Assembly (NCBI GenBank): GCA_937927845.1
Contig: CALFXE010000121.1
Coordinates: 1-10,171 of the forward strand
Reading direction: 5' to 3'
DNA length: 10,171 nucleotides
Source: an uncultured Paludibacter sp.
Lineage (GTDB): Bacteria; Bacteroidota; Bacteroidia; Bacteroidales; Paludibacteraceae
The notes below the pieces were generated by a model, which did not search any database, was not told the DNA's origin, and saw nothing but the letters and a program-made list of their open reading frames with translations. Of this stretch, positions 1 through 6,740 are shown piece by piece; the stretch's first letter is position 1, and each line of letters starts with the position of its first letter. Both the position numbers and the translations under genes were made by a program.

Positions 1-3
1 TTC

Positions 4-579
4 TTAAAGTTTGAAAGGGGAAAAAAATATATCAACCGAGAAAATCCGCTGATCCAATAATACCCTTAGCTTTTTATAAGCAACAGCCATTTGACTTTCA
101 ACAGTATTTATTGAAATATTCAATTCTTTGGCAATTTCACTTTGCTTTTTCTTCTCTATTTTATTAAGAATGAAAATTTGACGACATCTGTCGGGTAGTT
201 GATTTAAGGCGTCTTGAATTACTTTTTCAACATCTAATTGCGAAATATTTTCTTCGTTTAAAATTTCGAGCGCATCGAATTTAATTTTTAATAACCTGAC
301 ATAGTCAGCTTGAATTTGCTCGGTTACTTTATTAGCCGTATTAATGTGCCTGATATAATCTATACATTTGTTTTTCAATGATGTAAAAAGAAATGAAAAC
401 AGGTTTTGCTGAGGGATTAAAAAGTATTTATTTTCCCACAACTCGAGAAATAAATCTTGTACAATATTCTCAGCATCTTCTTCTCTAATAACGTATTCCT
501 TTGCAAATCTCTTAAATTTAGAGTAATATGCAATGTAGATTTTTTCAAATTTAACAATATCGTTATTATCTGTGTTCAT
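4..579 (-). CDS. ECF-type sigma-70 family RNA polymerase sigma factor
   Basis: This 191-residue protein has the two-domain layout of an extracytoplasmic-function sigma factor and would direct core RNA polymerase to a dedicated promoter set. Region 2 covers about residues 11-80, with the core-binding helix DAENIVQDLFLELWEN (35-50) and the -10-reading end near YIRH (75-78). Region 4 covers about 120-175, with a helix-turn-helix around QSEIAKELNISINTVES. There is no region 1 or 3, as expected for ECF factors. It resembles the expanded sigma family of Bacteroides, whose members usually sit beside a FecR-type anti-sigma gene and SusC/SusD genes. Any such partner would lie left of the window, because only three bases follow the stop. 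It starts 42 bp after the hydrolase stop, so it may be read from that operon or from its own weak promoter (610-617). The sigma class is clear; its regulon is unknown. Confidence 0.93.
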   Translation of the reverse strand: MNTDNNDIVKFEKIYIAYYSKFKRFAKEYVIREEDAENIVQDLFLELWENKYFLIPQQNLFSFLFTSLKNKCIDYIRHINTANKVTEQIQADYVRLLKIKFDALEILNEENISQLDVEKVIQDALNQLPDRCRQIFILNKIEKKKQSEIAKELNISINTVESQMAVAYKKLRVLLDQRIFSVDIFFSPFKL

Positions 580-609
580 ATTAGATTAGTATATTATATC
601 AAAAACATT

Positions 610-617
610 AAAAGATA
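610..617 (-). promoter_or_regulatory. possible Bacteroidota -7 element for the sigma factor
   Basis: Read on the minus strand this is TATCTTTT, seven of eight matches to TAnnTTTG, ending 30 bases before the sigma-factor ATG. The spacing is close to that of the better argE element at 2545-2552. No -33 TTG is visible at the usual distance, and the region is A+T-rich, so a chance match is quite possible. Confidence 0.25.
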
Positions 618-621
618 GAGT

Positions 622-1446
622 CTACCTTTTATATTCTTTTCTTATCCTCTCCACTTCCCTCAATAACAGCGGAAATGCCGGCTCTGTCATATCATGACCA
701 TAGCCATCCAATTCAAACAAACGGGTACTTGTGTTGCCTAAGACTTTCATCATTCTATATAGATAAGCGTTCTCTTCATATCTACCTAACATTTCCATTT
801 CTCTATCACCGGTTATCAGTAATAGCGGAGGGGTATCTTTCCGAACATGAAAAAGAGGTGCGAATTTATCGACTAAAGGCTGAGTTTCCGAAATTTGTAG
901 TTCTTTACGATAGGTAAAATGACTTATCATCTGACCGCTAAACGGAATTAAACCTGCAATATCATTTGCATCTTTTTGATGTTTATTTAACCATGATTTA
1001 TCAAGACCTATCATAGCTGTTAAATATCCTCCTGCTGAATGTCCTGACACAAAAATCAGTGATTTGTTGCCTCCATATTTTTCGATATTGTCAAATGCCC
1101 AACTGACTGAAGCTGCGGCATCTTCAATACATTGCTGTACCGTAACTTTGGGTGAAAGTCGATAACCAACTCCTACTACTGCTATTCCTTTTTCTTTTAG
1201 TGCTGAAGGTATTTCTTTTCGACCTCCCGTTAATCCGCCACCATGAAACCATACAACTGTAGGAAAATCTTTAGAGTCTTTCGGATAATAAATATCCAAA
1301 ACACATCTTTCTGAAATATAACTATCAATTGCTTGATTTTCAATCTCGTAATAAGGGATATTTTCTACTAAATCGTATTGTGTCTTTTGTGCTGACATTG
1401 AAAAGTAAATGCAGCATAAAATCATTAATGATATATATTTCTTCAT
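622..1446 (-). CDS. secreted alpha/beta hydrolase (esterase/lipase-like)
   Basis: This 274-residue protein begins with a signal peptide of about 19-20 residues (MKKYISLMILCCIYFSMSAQ), so it is probably exported to the periplasm or beyond. The mature part has the hallmarks of carboxylesterase-type alpha/beta hydrolases. It shows the oxyanion-hole motif HGGG at 68-71, GYRLSP at 94-99, and the nucleophile elbow GHSAGG with Ser137. The likely acid is Asp214 (TGDRE) and the likely base His251 (GYGHD). All three catalytic residues are present in the expected order and the length is normal, so it should be active, on an ester or peptide-like substrate that cannot be named from sequence. It lies 11 bp downstream of argE on the same strand and is probably co-transcribed with it, although no metabolic link to arginine synthesis is evident. 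The family is sure; the substrate is unknown. Confidence 0.9.
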   Translation of the reverse strand: MKKYISLMILCCIYFSMSAQKTQYDLVENIPYYEIENQAIDSYISERCVLDIYYPKDSKDFPTVVWFHGGGLTGGRKEIPSALKEKGIAVVGVGYRLSPKVTVQQCIEDAAASVSWAFDNIEKYGGNKSLIFVSGHSAGGYLTAMIGLDKSWLNKHQKDANDIAGLIPFSGQMISHFTYRKELQISETQPLVDKFAPLFHVRKDTPPLLLITGDREMEMLGRYEENAYLYRMMKVLGNTSTRLFELDGYGHDMTEPAFPLLLREVERIRKEYKR

Positions 1447-1457
1447 GATAATGTGTT

Positions 1458-2516
1458 TTAAATCTTTAATCCATCTAATAATTCTATATATAAATCAATT
1501 GCATTCTCAATTTCCTTGACAAGAACAAATTCATTTGCCGTATGCGAACGAGCTGATTCTCCTGGTCCTATCTTAACACTTGGAAAAGGCAATAAAGCTT
1601 GATCTGATAATGTTGGCGAACCAAACAGTTTCAGTCCTATCGACTTTCCTTTTTCAACAACAGGATGATCCAATGGTGTTGCAGTTGAGCTAAGTCGGGT
1701 TGAACGTGCCGAAACTTCACAATCTACATTTTCTTTGATAATTTCGAGTAATTCTTCATTACTATACATTTCATTCGATCGCACATCGACTACAAATGTG
1801 CATTGATCCGGTACAACATTATGCTGTGTACCTGCATTTATCTGAGTAACAGTCATTTTAACCGGACCAAGAAACTCAGTTTGTAATGGGAGAATTGTTT
1901 TTCTGAACCAATTGATATCATCAACTGCTTTGTATAATGCATTTTCGCCTTCATTACGTGCCGCATGTCCCGATTTACCGTATGAAACACAATCTAAAAC
2001 CATTAACCCTTTTTCGGCTACAGCAAGGTTCATATTTGTTGGTTCACCAATAATTGCAAAATCAATTTTAGGTAATTCTTGTAGAAGACTGCTAACTCCG
2101 TTTTCACCTGAAATTTCTTCTTCAGCTACCGCAGCATAAATCAGATTATAATTTTGACTCTCTTGTGTTAAAATGAAAAACACCTGAAGTAACGATACCA
2201 CAGATGCTCCGGCATCATTGCTGCCTAAACCAAAGAGTTTACCGTTTTCAACAATAGGAATAAATGGGTCGTGTGTCCATCCTGTAACAGGTTTTACAGT
2301 GTCAATATGTGAACAAAGCAGTATGGTCGACTTGTCTGCATCAAAGCCCGGACTCATTAACCAGATATTGTTACCTTTGCGCGAAACCGAATAGCCTTGC
2401 AACTCGACATATCGCTCTAATAAATCGGCAGCTTTTGATTCTTCTTTGCTGAACGAAGGAATTGTAATCAGATTTTTAAGCAATATAACTGCTTCTTCTT
2501 TATGCTCAGTATACAT
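1458..2516 (-). CDS. argE: M20-family ArgE-type deacylase (N-acyl-citrulline/ornithine deacylase)
   Basis: This 352-residue cytoplasmic metallopeptidase-family enzyme would remove the acyl group from an arginine-pathway intermediate. Expected M20 residues are present: His70 and Asp72 in SHIDTVKP, bridging Asp101 in GSNDAG, catalytic/ligand Glu133-Glu134 in AEEE, Glu158 in GEPT, the dimer-domain His184 in SGHAAR, and His325 in SARSHTANEF. Assignment to ArgE rather than DapE or a dipeptidase rests on the nearby argB and argF' genes plus overall character. Because ArgF' here has the succinylornithine signature, the likely substrate is N-succinyl-citrulline giving citrulline; acetyl substrates are not excluded. 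It begins 90 bp after argB, has its own good -7 element (2545-2552), and leads into the hydrolase 11 bp later. The fold is certain; the exact acyl group is inferred from context. Confidence 0.9.
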   Translation of the reverse strand: MYTEHKEEAVILLKNLITIPSFSKEESKAADLLERYVELQGYSVSRKGNNIWLMSPGFDADKSTILLCSHIDTVKPVTGWTHDPFIPIVENGKLFGLGSNDAGASVVSLLQVFFILTQESQNYNLIYAAVAEEEISGENGVSSLLQELPKIDFAIIGEPTNMNLAVAEKGLMVLDCVSYGKSGHAARNEGENALYKAVDDINWFRKTILPLQTEFLGPVKMTVTQINAGTQHNVVPDQCTFVVDVRSNEMYSNEELLEIIKENVDCEVSARSTRLSSTATPLDHPVVEKGKSIGLKLFGSPTLSDQALLPFPSVKIGPGESARSHTANEFVLVKEIENAIDLYIELLDGLKI

Positions 2517-2544
2517 ATGTTCTTTGGTATATTATGTTGTGCCG

Positions 2545-2552
2545 CAAAGATA
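2545..2552 (-). promoter_or_regulatory. Bacteroidota -7 promoter element for argE
   Basis: The minus strand reads TATCTTTG followed by C, an exact match to the Bacteroidota consensus TAnnTTTG. It ends 28 bases before the argE ATG, which would give a leader of roughly 20-25 nt. I find no -33 TTG at the usual spacing. This suggests argE and the downstream hydrolase can be transcribed separately from argF'-apt-argB. Confidence 0.6.
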
Positions 2553-2606
2553 CAATAATACTAACAGATTTTATGATTAAGGGAGCAAATTAGCGTATCA
2601 CACAGC

Positions 2607-3386
2607 TCAACAATCTTTTATCGAGATTAATGTTCCACTTTCTCTGTTTATCTTGTCTGCACGGGTAATGATAACCTCTTTAACTCCTGCTTTCAATGCA
2701 TCAAATGAATTTTCCAATTTCGGTATCATGCCTCCTTGAATTATTCCTGATTTTACATATTCTTCAAATAATTCAGGTGTTAATTTACGGATTACACTCT
2801 CATCATCATTCTCATCTCGCAGAACTCCATTTTTCTCAAAACAAAATACAAGTGTAACATCGAAAAACGCAGATAATGCTTTTGCTGCTTCACCGGCAAT
2901 AGTATCAGCATTGGTATTAAGCAAATTACCGGTTTTATCGTGAGTTAAGGGTGCTAATACAGGCACAACATCTTTATAAATTAAATCTGCCAAAATAGAT
3001 GCATCAACTTCTTTGACATCACCTACATAGCCATAATCAATATCCTTTATCGGTCGCTTTTCGGAGCGCATATAATTCAAATCTGCTCCCGTCAATCCCA
3101 AAGCATTAACTCCTAAGGACTGTAGACCTGCTACTATTTGCTTGTTGACTAATCCGCCGTAAACCATAGTAACAACTTTCAACATTTCTTCATCGGTAAT
3201 TCGTCTGCCATCAACCATTTTGCTTTCAATTCCAAGTTGAGCTGCTATAGCTGTAGCAGAACGACCACCACCGTGTACCAGTACTTTATGTCCTTCTATT
3301 TTAGTAAAATCGGATAGTAATTTGTCTAATGAAGTTTGTTCTTCTACAATCTTACCTCCTACTTTTATTATCGTAAGCTTTTCCAT
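2607..3386 (-). CDS. argB: N-acylglutamate kinase (acetyl-/succinylglutamate kinase)
   Basis: This 259-residue amino-acid kinase phosphorylates the gamma-carboxyl of N-acylated glutamate, the second step of arginine synthesis. Visible motifs are IKVGGK with Lys8, the glycine-rich substrate loop VHGGGRSATA (37-46), VDGRRITDEE with Arg62, GLTGADLN (97-104), NTNADTIAGEA with Asp161, and GGMIPKL with Lys223. These match catalytic positions known in the E. coli enzyme. The length equals the short E. coli-type form, and it lacks the extra N-terminal helix found in arginine-inhibited hexameric kinases, so strong feedback inhibition by arginine is not expected. Its ATG overlaps the apt stop by one base (TAATG), a typical translational-coupling arrangement. 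The acyl group is probably succinyl, judged from ArgF' in the same operon. Confidence 0.95.
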   Translation of the reverse strand: MEKLTIIKVGGKIVEEQTSLDKLLSDFTKIEGHKVLVHGGGRSATAIAAQLGIESKMVDGRRITDEEMLKVVTMVYGGLVNKQIVAGLQSLGVNALGLTGADLNYMRSEKRPIKDIDYGYVGDVKEVDASILADLIYKDVVPVLAPLTHDKTGNLLNTNADTIAGEAAKALSAFFDVTLVFCFEKNGVLRDENDDESVIRKLTPELFEEYVKSGIIQGGMIPKLENSFDALKAGVKEVIITRADKINRESGTLISIKDC

Positions 3387-3910
3387 TAAAATTGAATAAA
3401 TGAATTAATATCAGTAACACCTTTAAGTTTTTCCTTGCCATTCAGAAAACTTAGTTCTATCAAAAAACTCACATATAAATCTTGCATTTTGAAATTCCTA
3501 AGTAGTTGTATTGCCGCATTCGCACTTCCTCCTGTTGCGAGTAAATCATCATGTAAAAGTACAATATCACCATCTTTAATTGCATCTTTGTGAATTTCCA
3601 AAGCATCCTGACCATACTCTAAATCGTAAGATAAACGAAATGTTTCTGCCGGTAATTTACCCGGTTTGCGCAACAATACGAATCCTGCACCTAATTTATA
3701 AGCTAATATACTGCCCAGTACGAAACCACGACTTTCAACACCAACTACCTTTGTAATTCCTTTATCCTTGTAGTATTCATATAGTTCATCTACTATAAAC
3801 TTCAATATTTCAGGGTCTTTCATCGCTGTGGTAATGTCCTTAAACATAATTCCGGGTTTAGGAAAATCAGGTACATTCCTAATTGATGCAATAACTTGTT
3901 CTATGTTCAT
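3386..3910 (-). CDS. apt: adenine phosphoribosyltransferase
   Basis: This 174-residue enzyme converts adenine and PRPP to AMP and pyrophosphate in purine salvage. Family signatures are VPDFPKPGIMFKDITT near the N-terminus (13-28), GVESRGFVLG (57-66), the flexible-loop segment LLRKPGKLPAET (79-90), Glu105 in ALEIH, and the PRPP-binding motif DDLLATGGS (121-129), preceded here by HisVal-type residues LLH rather than the commoner acidic/valine lead. Length and ending are normal. It is sandwiched in an arginine operon: 8 bp after argF' and sharing one base with the argB start, so all three are almost certainly on one transcript. No biochemical reason for the pairing is visible, though both pathways meet general nucleotide/amino-acid supply (carbamoyl phosphate, PRPP). 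Confidence 0.96.
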   Translation of the reverse strand: MNIEQVIASIRNVPDFPKPGIMFKDITTAMKDPEILKFIVDELYEYYKDKGITKVVGVESRGFVLGSILAYKLGAGFVLLRKPGKLPAETFRLSYDLEYGQDALEIHKDAIKDGDIVLLHDDLLATGGSANAAIQLLRNFKMQDLYVSFLIELSFLNGKEKLKGVTDINSFIQF

Positions 3911-3918
3911 TTTTATAA

Positions 3919-4875
3919 TTATATATTATTTTCCAACAACCTTTTTATCACCACTTGTGCTGAAATTTCACGATTGGCAGCTTCGGGAATAACGATGGAT
4001 TGCGGACTTTCAATCACGTTATCAGTTACAATCATATTACGTCTTACAGGCAAACAGTGCATAAAATACGCATTATTGGTAACTGCCATCTGACGTTCGC
4101 TTACTGTCCAATTTCTATCAGTACTTAATATTTTACCGTAATTGGGATCTTGATATGCTGCCCAATTCTTTGCATATATAAAATCAGCTCCTTCAAAGGC
4201 TTTCATTTGGTTATACTCAACTTTTGCTCCTCGCACAAATTCTTCAGCTAATTCATATCCTTCGGGATGAGTGATGACAAAATCAACATCTGCCTCATTC
4301 ATAAAATCGGCAAAGGAGTTAGGTACTGCCTGGGGTAAAGCTTTTGGGTGTGGCGCCCATGTCAGCACAACCTTAGGTCTTTGCGTCTTTTTATATTCTT
4401 CGATTGTTATCAAATCGGCAAAAGCCTGCAAAGGATGACCTGTAGCAGCTTCCATACTGAATACCGGTTTACCGGAATATTTAATAAACTGATTAATAAT
4501 GGTTTCGCTGTAATCAAAGGCTTTATCTTCAAATTGAGCAAAAGCCCTTACACCGATAATATCGCAATAAGTTCCCATCACAGGAATAGCTTCGAGAATG
4601 TGCTCTGGCTTATCACCATCCATCACAACTCCTCGCTCGGTTTCCAATTTCCATGCACCTTGATTAATATCGAGCACCATAGTATTCATTCCCAAGTTCA
4701 TCCCTGCCTTTTGCGTGCTCAAACGCGTGCGCAGACTCGAATTGAAAAACACCATCAGCAAAGTTTTATTCTCTCCAATATGTTTGTAGGCATACCGGTT
4801 TTGCTTAATATCCAACGCCTCCTTTACAGCAACCTGTAAATCACCCAAATCTTTTACATTAGTATATGTCCTCAT
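3919..4875 (-). CDS. argF': N-succinylornithine carbamoyltransferase
   Basis: This 318-residue transcarbamylase transfers carbamoyl from carbamoyl phosphate to an N-acylated ornithine, giving N-acylcitrulline. It carries the carbamoyl-phosphate motif SSLRTR (46-51), HPLQ (147-150) and HCLPVRR (273-279), with Trp75 in NQGAW from the loop that reaches the neighbouring subunit. The residue separating acetyl from succinyl enzymes is known: Glu92 in Xanthomonas acetylornithine transcarbamylase versus Pro90 in the Bacteroides fragilis succinylornithine enzyme. Here residue 90 is Pro (MDGDKPEH), with matching numbering, so the succinyl substrate is strongly indicated. It is the first gene of argF'-apt-argB. 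No clean -7 element was found in its upstream stretch, which instead holds a tandem repeat and a large palindrome. Confidence 0.95.
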   Translation of the reverse strand: MRTYTNVKDLGDLQVAVKEALDIKQNRYAYKHIGENKTLLMVFFNSSLRTRLSTQKAGMNLGMNTMVLDINQGAWKLETERGVVMDGDKPEHILEAIPVMGTYCDIIGVRAFAQFEDKAFDYSETIINQFIKYSGKPVFSMEAATGHPLQAFADLITIEEYKKTQRPKVVLTWAPHPKALPQAVPNSFADFMNEADVDFVITHPEGYELAEEFVRGAKVEYNQMKAFEGADFIYAKNWAAYQDPNYGKILSTDRNWTVSERQMAVTNNAYFMHCLPVRRNMIVTDNVIESPQSIVIPEAANREISAQVVIKRLLENNI

Positions 4876-4893
4876 TTAATTATTATTTAAATT

Positions 4894-4936
4894 CATTATT
4901 AATCATATTAGCATATTCGCACATTAATCACATTAG
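4894..4936. repeat. short degenerate tandem repeat, CAYATTA-type units
   Basis: Immediately upstream of argF' the plus strand shows successive heptamers separated by one or two bases: CATATTA (4904-4910), CATATTC (4912-4918), CACATTA (4920-4926) and CACATTA (4929-4935), preceded by a weaker CATTATTA at 4894-4901. The spacing of 8-9 bases looks like an eroded microsatellite rather than coding or an obvious operator. It fills the place where the argF' promoter would be expected. Confidence 0.6.
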
Positions 4937-4981
4937 TTTGGATTATCCATAAAATGACCTAAGCTCCGCAGGAGCATTATC

Positions 4982-5017
4982 ATGCATAACCGTATGCAAG
5001 CAAAGCGTAGCTTACGG
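4982..5017 (+). repeat. left arm of the long inverted repeat
   Basis: The first 19 bases (4982-5000) are perfectly complementary to 5133-5151, and 5009-5017 to 5114-5122. Relative to the right arm this copy lacks about six bases next to GCGTAGC, so the folded stem would have a small bulge. Confidence 0.85.
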
Positions 5018-5113
5018 ATAGCGGATACATTTCCCCTACTCTGAGCCCTGCAAGGGCGGGATAATAATAATGCCGCCTCTGCGAGGCTTGAAGCGCCAAA
5101 GTATATACCCATA

Positions 5114-5151
5114 CCGTAAGCTGCGGCTACGCCTTGCATACGGTTATGCAT
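5114..5151 (-). repeat. right arm of the long inverted repeat
   Basis: This is the partner of 4982-5017. It contains an additional GCGGC-type core absent from the left arm, which itself can form a small bulged hairpin (GTAAGC/GGCTAC at about 5116-5130). Six bases separate it from hairpin 4, the same spacing that separates the left arm from hairpin 1. Confidence 0.85.
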
Positions 5152-5186
5152 CATTACGCCACTGCGTGGCTGAGTTTGTACTGTTC

Positions 5187-6734
5187 TCATTTCGGTTGCA
5201 TCACAATCAACGGTATCAACATTTCCTCAAGCGAAATACCTCCATGCTGAAAAGTATTTTTATAATAACTAACATAGTGATTATAGTTGTTGGGATACGC
5301 AAAAAAATCTTCGTTTCCTGCAAAGATATATGTTGAACTAACATTCGGACTCGGCAAACCAGCTTGTTTAGGATCGGGAATTTCAAAAACTTCTTTCTTG
5401 TTATAACTCAAATTCTTACCAACTTTATAGCGTAAATTCACATTAGTATTTTTATCACCTATAACCTTTACAGGATTTTTAACCTGAATAGTACCATGGT
5501 CGGTTGTCAGAATTACCTTATAACCCCTTCGAGAAATAGCTTTTAAAAGCTCAAATGTTCCTGAATGTTTAAACCATGAAACAGTTAACGAACGATACGC
5601 ATTTTCATCATTTGCCAACTCTCTCATCATTTTCGATTCGGTACGCGAGTGCGACAGCATATCTATAAAGTTCAAAACACATACATTCAGACTATTAACC
5701 TCCAAATGAGGCAATCTTTCAATCAACTTTTCGCAATAGGACGCTTCATTGATTTTGTTATACGAAAATGTATAGTTCTTTCTAAATCTTTGTAGTTGTG
5801 TTTGAATTAAATCTTTCTCATTCAGATTTTTACCTTCGTCTTCTTCCTCATCAACCCATAAATCAGGAAACATCTGCTGAATCTGAACAGGCATCAGTCC
5901 TGAAAAAATCGAATTTCGTGCATATTGTGTAGCAGTAGGTAAAATACTCGAATATAAATCTTCCTCTAAAAATGAATAATACTCATTCAGCATCTCCCGA
6001 ACTATCCTCCATTGATCGAAACGGAAATTATCAATCAGAATAAAAAACACTTTTTCTCCATCATCTAACAAAGGAAATACTTTAGTTTTAAAAATATCCG
6101 GACTGATAAGAGGTCTTTTCTCCGGATTTCTAAACCATTCCAAATAGTTTTTCTTTATATATTTAAGGAAAGTGCCATTTGCCTCTGTTTTCTGCATTCT
6201 CAACATTTCATCCATACCACTTTCAGTTTCAGAAAGCTCTAATTCCCAATAGACTAACTTCTTATACACTTCTACCCAGTCATCATAAGTAAGAGAATCG
6301 TTAATTTGCATTCCTATTCGTCCAAACTCAGTACGATATGATGTTTCAGTATGTTCAGTAATAATTTCTTTTTTATGAATATGCTTTTTCAAAGTCATCA
6401 AAATCTGACTTGGATTAACCGGTTTTGTAAGATAATCAGCTATTTTACTGCCAATTGCCATATTCATTAAATTCTCTTCTTCACTTTTGGTTATCATCAC
6501 GAGAGGCACATTAGGATGAATTTCTTTTATTAGAGGTATCGTCTCCAAGCCACTTAAACCGGGCATATTTTCATCTAAAAAAATAATGTCGAAACTTTCA
6601 GACTTACACAAATCAACTGCATCTTTTCCGTTTGATGCTGTTGTTACATCATACCCCTTTTCCTCCAGAAACAAGATATACGCTTTTAATAAATCTATCT
6701 CGTCATCTGCCCATAAAATCTTGTCTTTCTTCAT
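5187..6734 (-). CDS. porX: PorX-type T9SS response regulator with PglZ phosphodiesterase domain
   Basis: This 515-residue cytoplasmic protein joins an N-terminal receiver domain to a C-terminal alkaline-phosphatase-superfamily (PglZ) domain, the architecture of PorX, a regulator of the type IX secretion system. The receiver (about 4-120) has acidic Asp10-Asp11, phospho-acceptor Asp54 in FLDENMPG, Thr82 and Lys104 in TKP. A helical linker (about 135-210) precedes the PglZ domain. Candidate metal ligands there are Asp235 (LIDNFRFD), Asp358 and His362 (NFIDMLSHSR), Asp412-His413 (TDHG) and His497 (FQHGG). The nucleophile should be a Thr in PTATQYARN (267 or 269). All these are intact, so both phosphorylation and hydrolysis are predicted. 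It starts 6 bp after porW, so the two are almost certainly co-transcribed. The cognate kinase PorY is not in the window. The palindromic element begins just past its stop. Confidence 0.95.
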   Translation of the reverse strand: MKKDKILWADDEIDLLKAYILFLEEKGYDVTTASNGKDAVDLCKSESFDIIFLDENMPGLSGLETIPLIKEIHPNVPLVMITKSEEENLMNMAIGSKIADYLTKPVNPSQILMTLKKHIHKKEIITEHTETSYRTEFGRIGMQINDSLTYDDWVEVYKKLVYWELELSETESGMDEMLRMQKTEANGTFLKYIKKNYLEWFRNPEKRPLISPDIFKTKVFPLLDDGEKVFFILIDNFRFDQWRIVREMLNEYYSFLEEDLYSSILPTATQYARNSIFSGLMPVQIQQMFPDLWVDEEEDEGKNLNEKDLIQTQLQRFRKNYTFSYNKINEASYCEKLIERLPHLEVNSLNVCVLNFIDMLSHSRTESKMMRELANDENAYRSLTVSWFKHSGTFELLKAISRRGYKVILTTDHGTIQVKNPVKVIGDKNTNVNLRYKVGKNLSYNKKEVFEIPDPKQAGLPSPNVSSTYIFAGNEDFFAYPNNYNHYVSYYKNTFQHGGISLEEMLIPLIVMQPK

Positions 6735-6740
6735 CTTTAA

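Larger units (their letters stand above)
4963..5170. repeat. 208-bp imperfect palindromic element with four hairpins
   Basis: This intergenic element starts 16 bp past the porX stop and ends 87 bp before argF'. Its outer and inner parts are mirror-symmetric about position 5066. Hairpin 1 (4963-4975, GCTCC-GCA-GGAGC) mirrors hairpin 4 (5158-5170, GCCAC-TGC-GTGGC). Hairpin 2 (5045-5057, GCCCT-GCA-AGGGC) mirrors hairpin 3 (5075-5087, GCCTC-TGC-GAGGC). Between them lie inverted arms: ATGCATAACCGTATGCAAG (4982-5000) is the exact reverse complement of 5133-5151, and AGCTTACGG (5009-5017) of 5114-5122. It is more G+C-rich than its surroundings. It resembles the dispersed palindromic intergenic repeats seen in Bacteroidota, but no copy number can be judged from one window. 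Hairpin 4 could also shield the porX mRNA 3' end; there is no U-tract, so a standard terminator is not supported. An 85-codon minus-strand frame (5190-4933) through it looks spurious. Confidence 0.85.

Noticed and set aside
4..579. Direct partnership of this ECF sigma factor with PorX, as reported for SigP in Porphyromonas gingivalis
   Set aside because: The genes are about 4.6 kb and several operons apart and no sequence feature identifies this sigma factor as SigP.
4348..4839. 163-codon plus-strand reading frame
   Set aside because: Fully antisense to argF', whose motifs are complete; the translation has no recognisable features.
4876..4900. Possible ArgR operator (ARG box) upstream of argF'
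   Set aside because: The A+T-rich stretch vaguely resembles TGAAT-W4-ATTCA, but the second half-site is not matched and any sequence this A+T-rich would look similar.
4963..5170. CRISPR array or tandem direct repeats
   Set aside because: The units are inverted and mirror-arranged, not regularly spaced direct repeats with unique spacers, and no cas gene is nearby.
5158..5170. Rho-independent terminator for porX
   Set aside because: The stem is only 5 bp and is not followed by a U-tract on the minus strand; it may still stabilise the mRNA end.
4933..5190. 85-codon minus-strand reading frame after porX as a real gene
   Set aside because: It is composed almost wholly of the palindromic repeat, shows no domain or signal, and its codons follow the repeat symmetry; kept only as a finding.
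5070..5336. 88-codon plus-strand reading frame
   Set aside because: Half lies in the repeat and half is antisense to the 3' end of porX; no promoter or recognisable protein feature.
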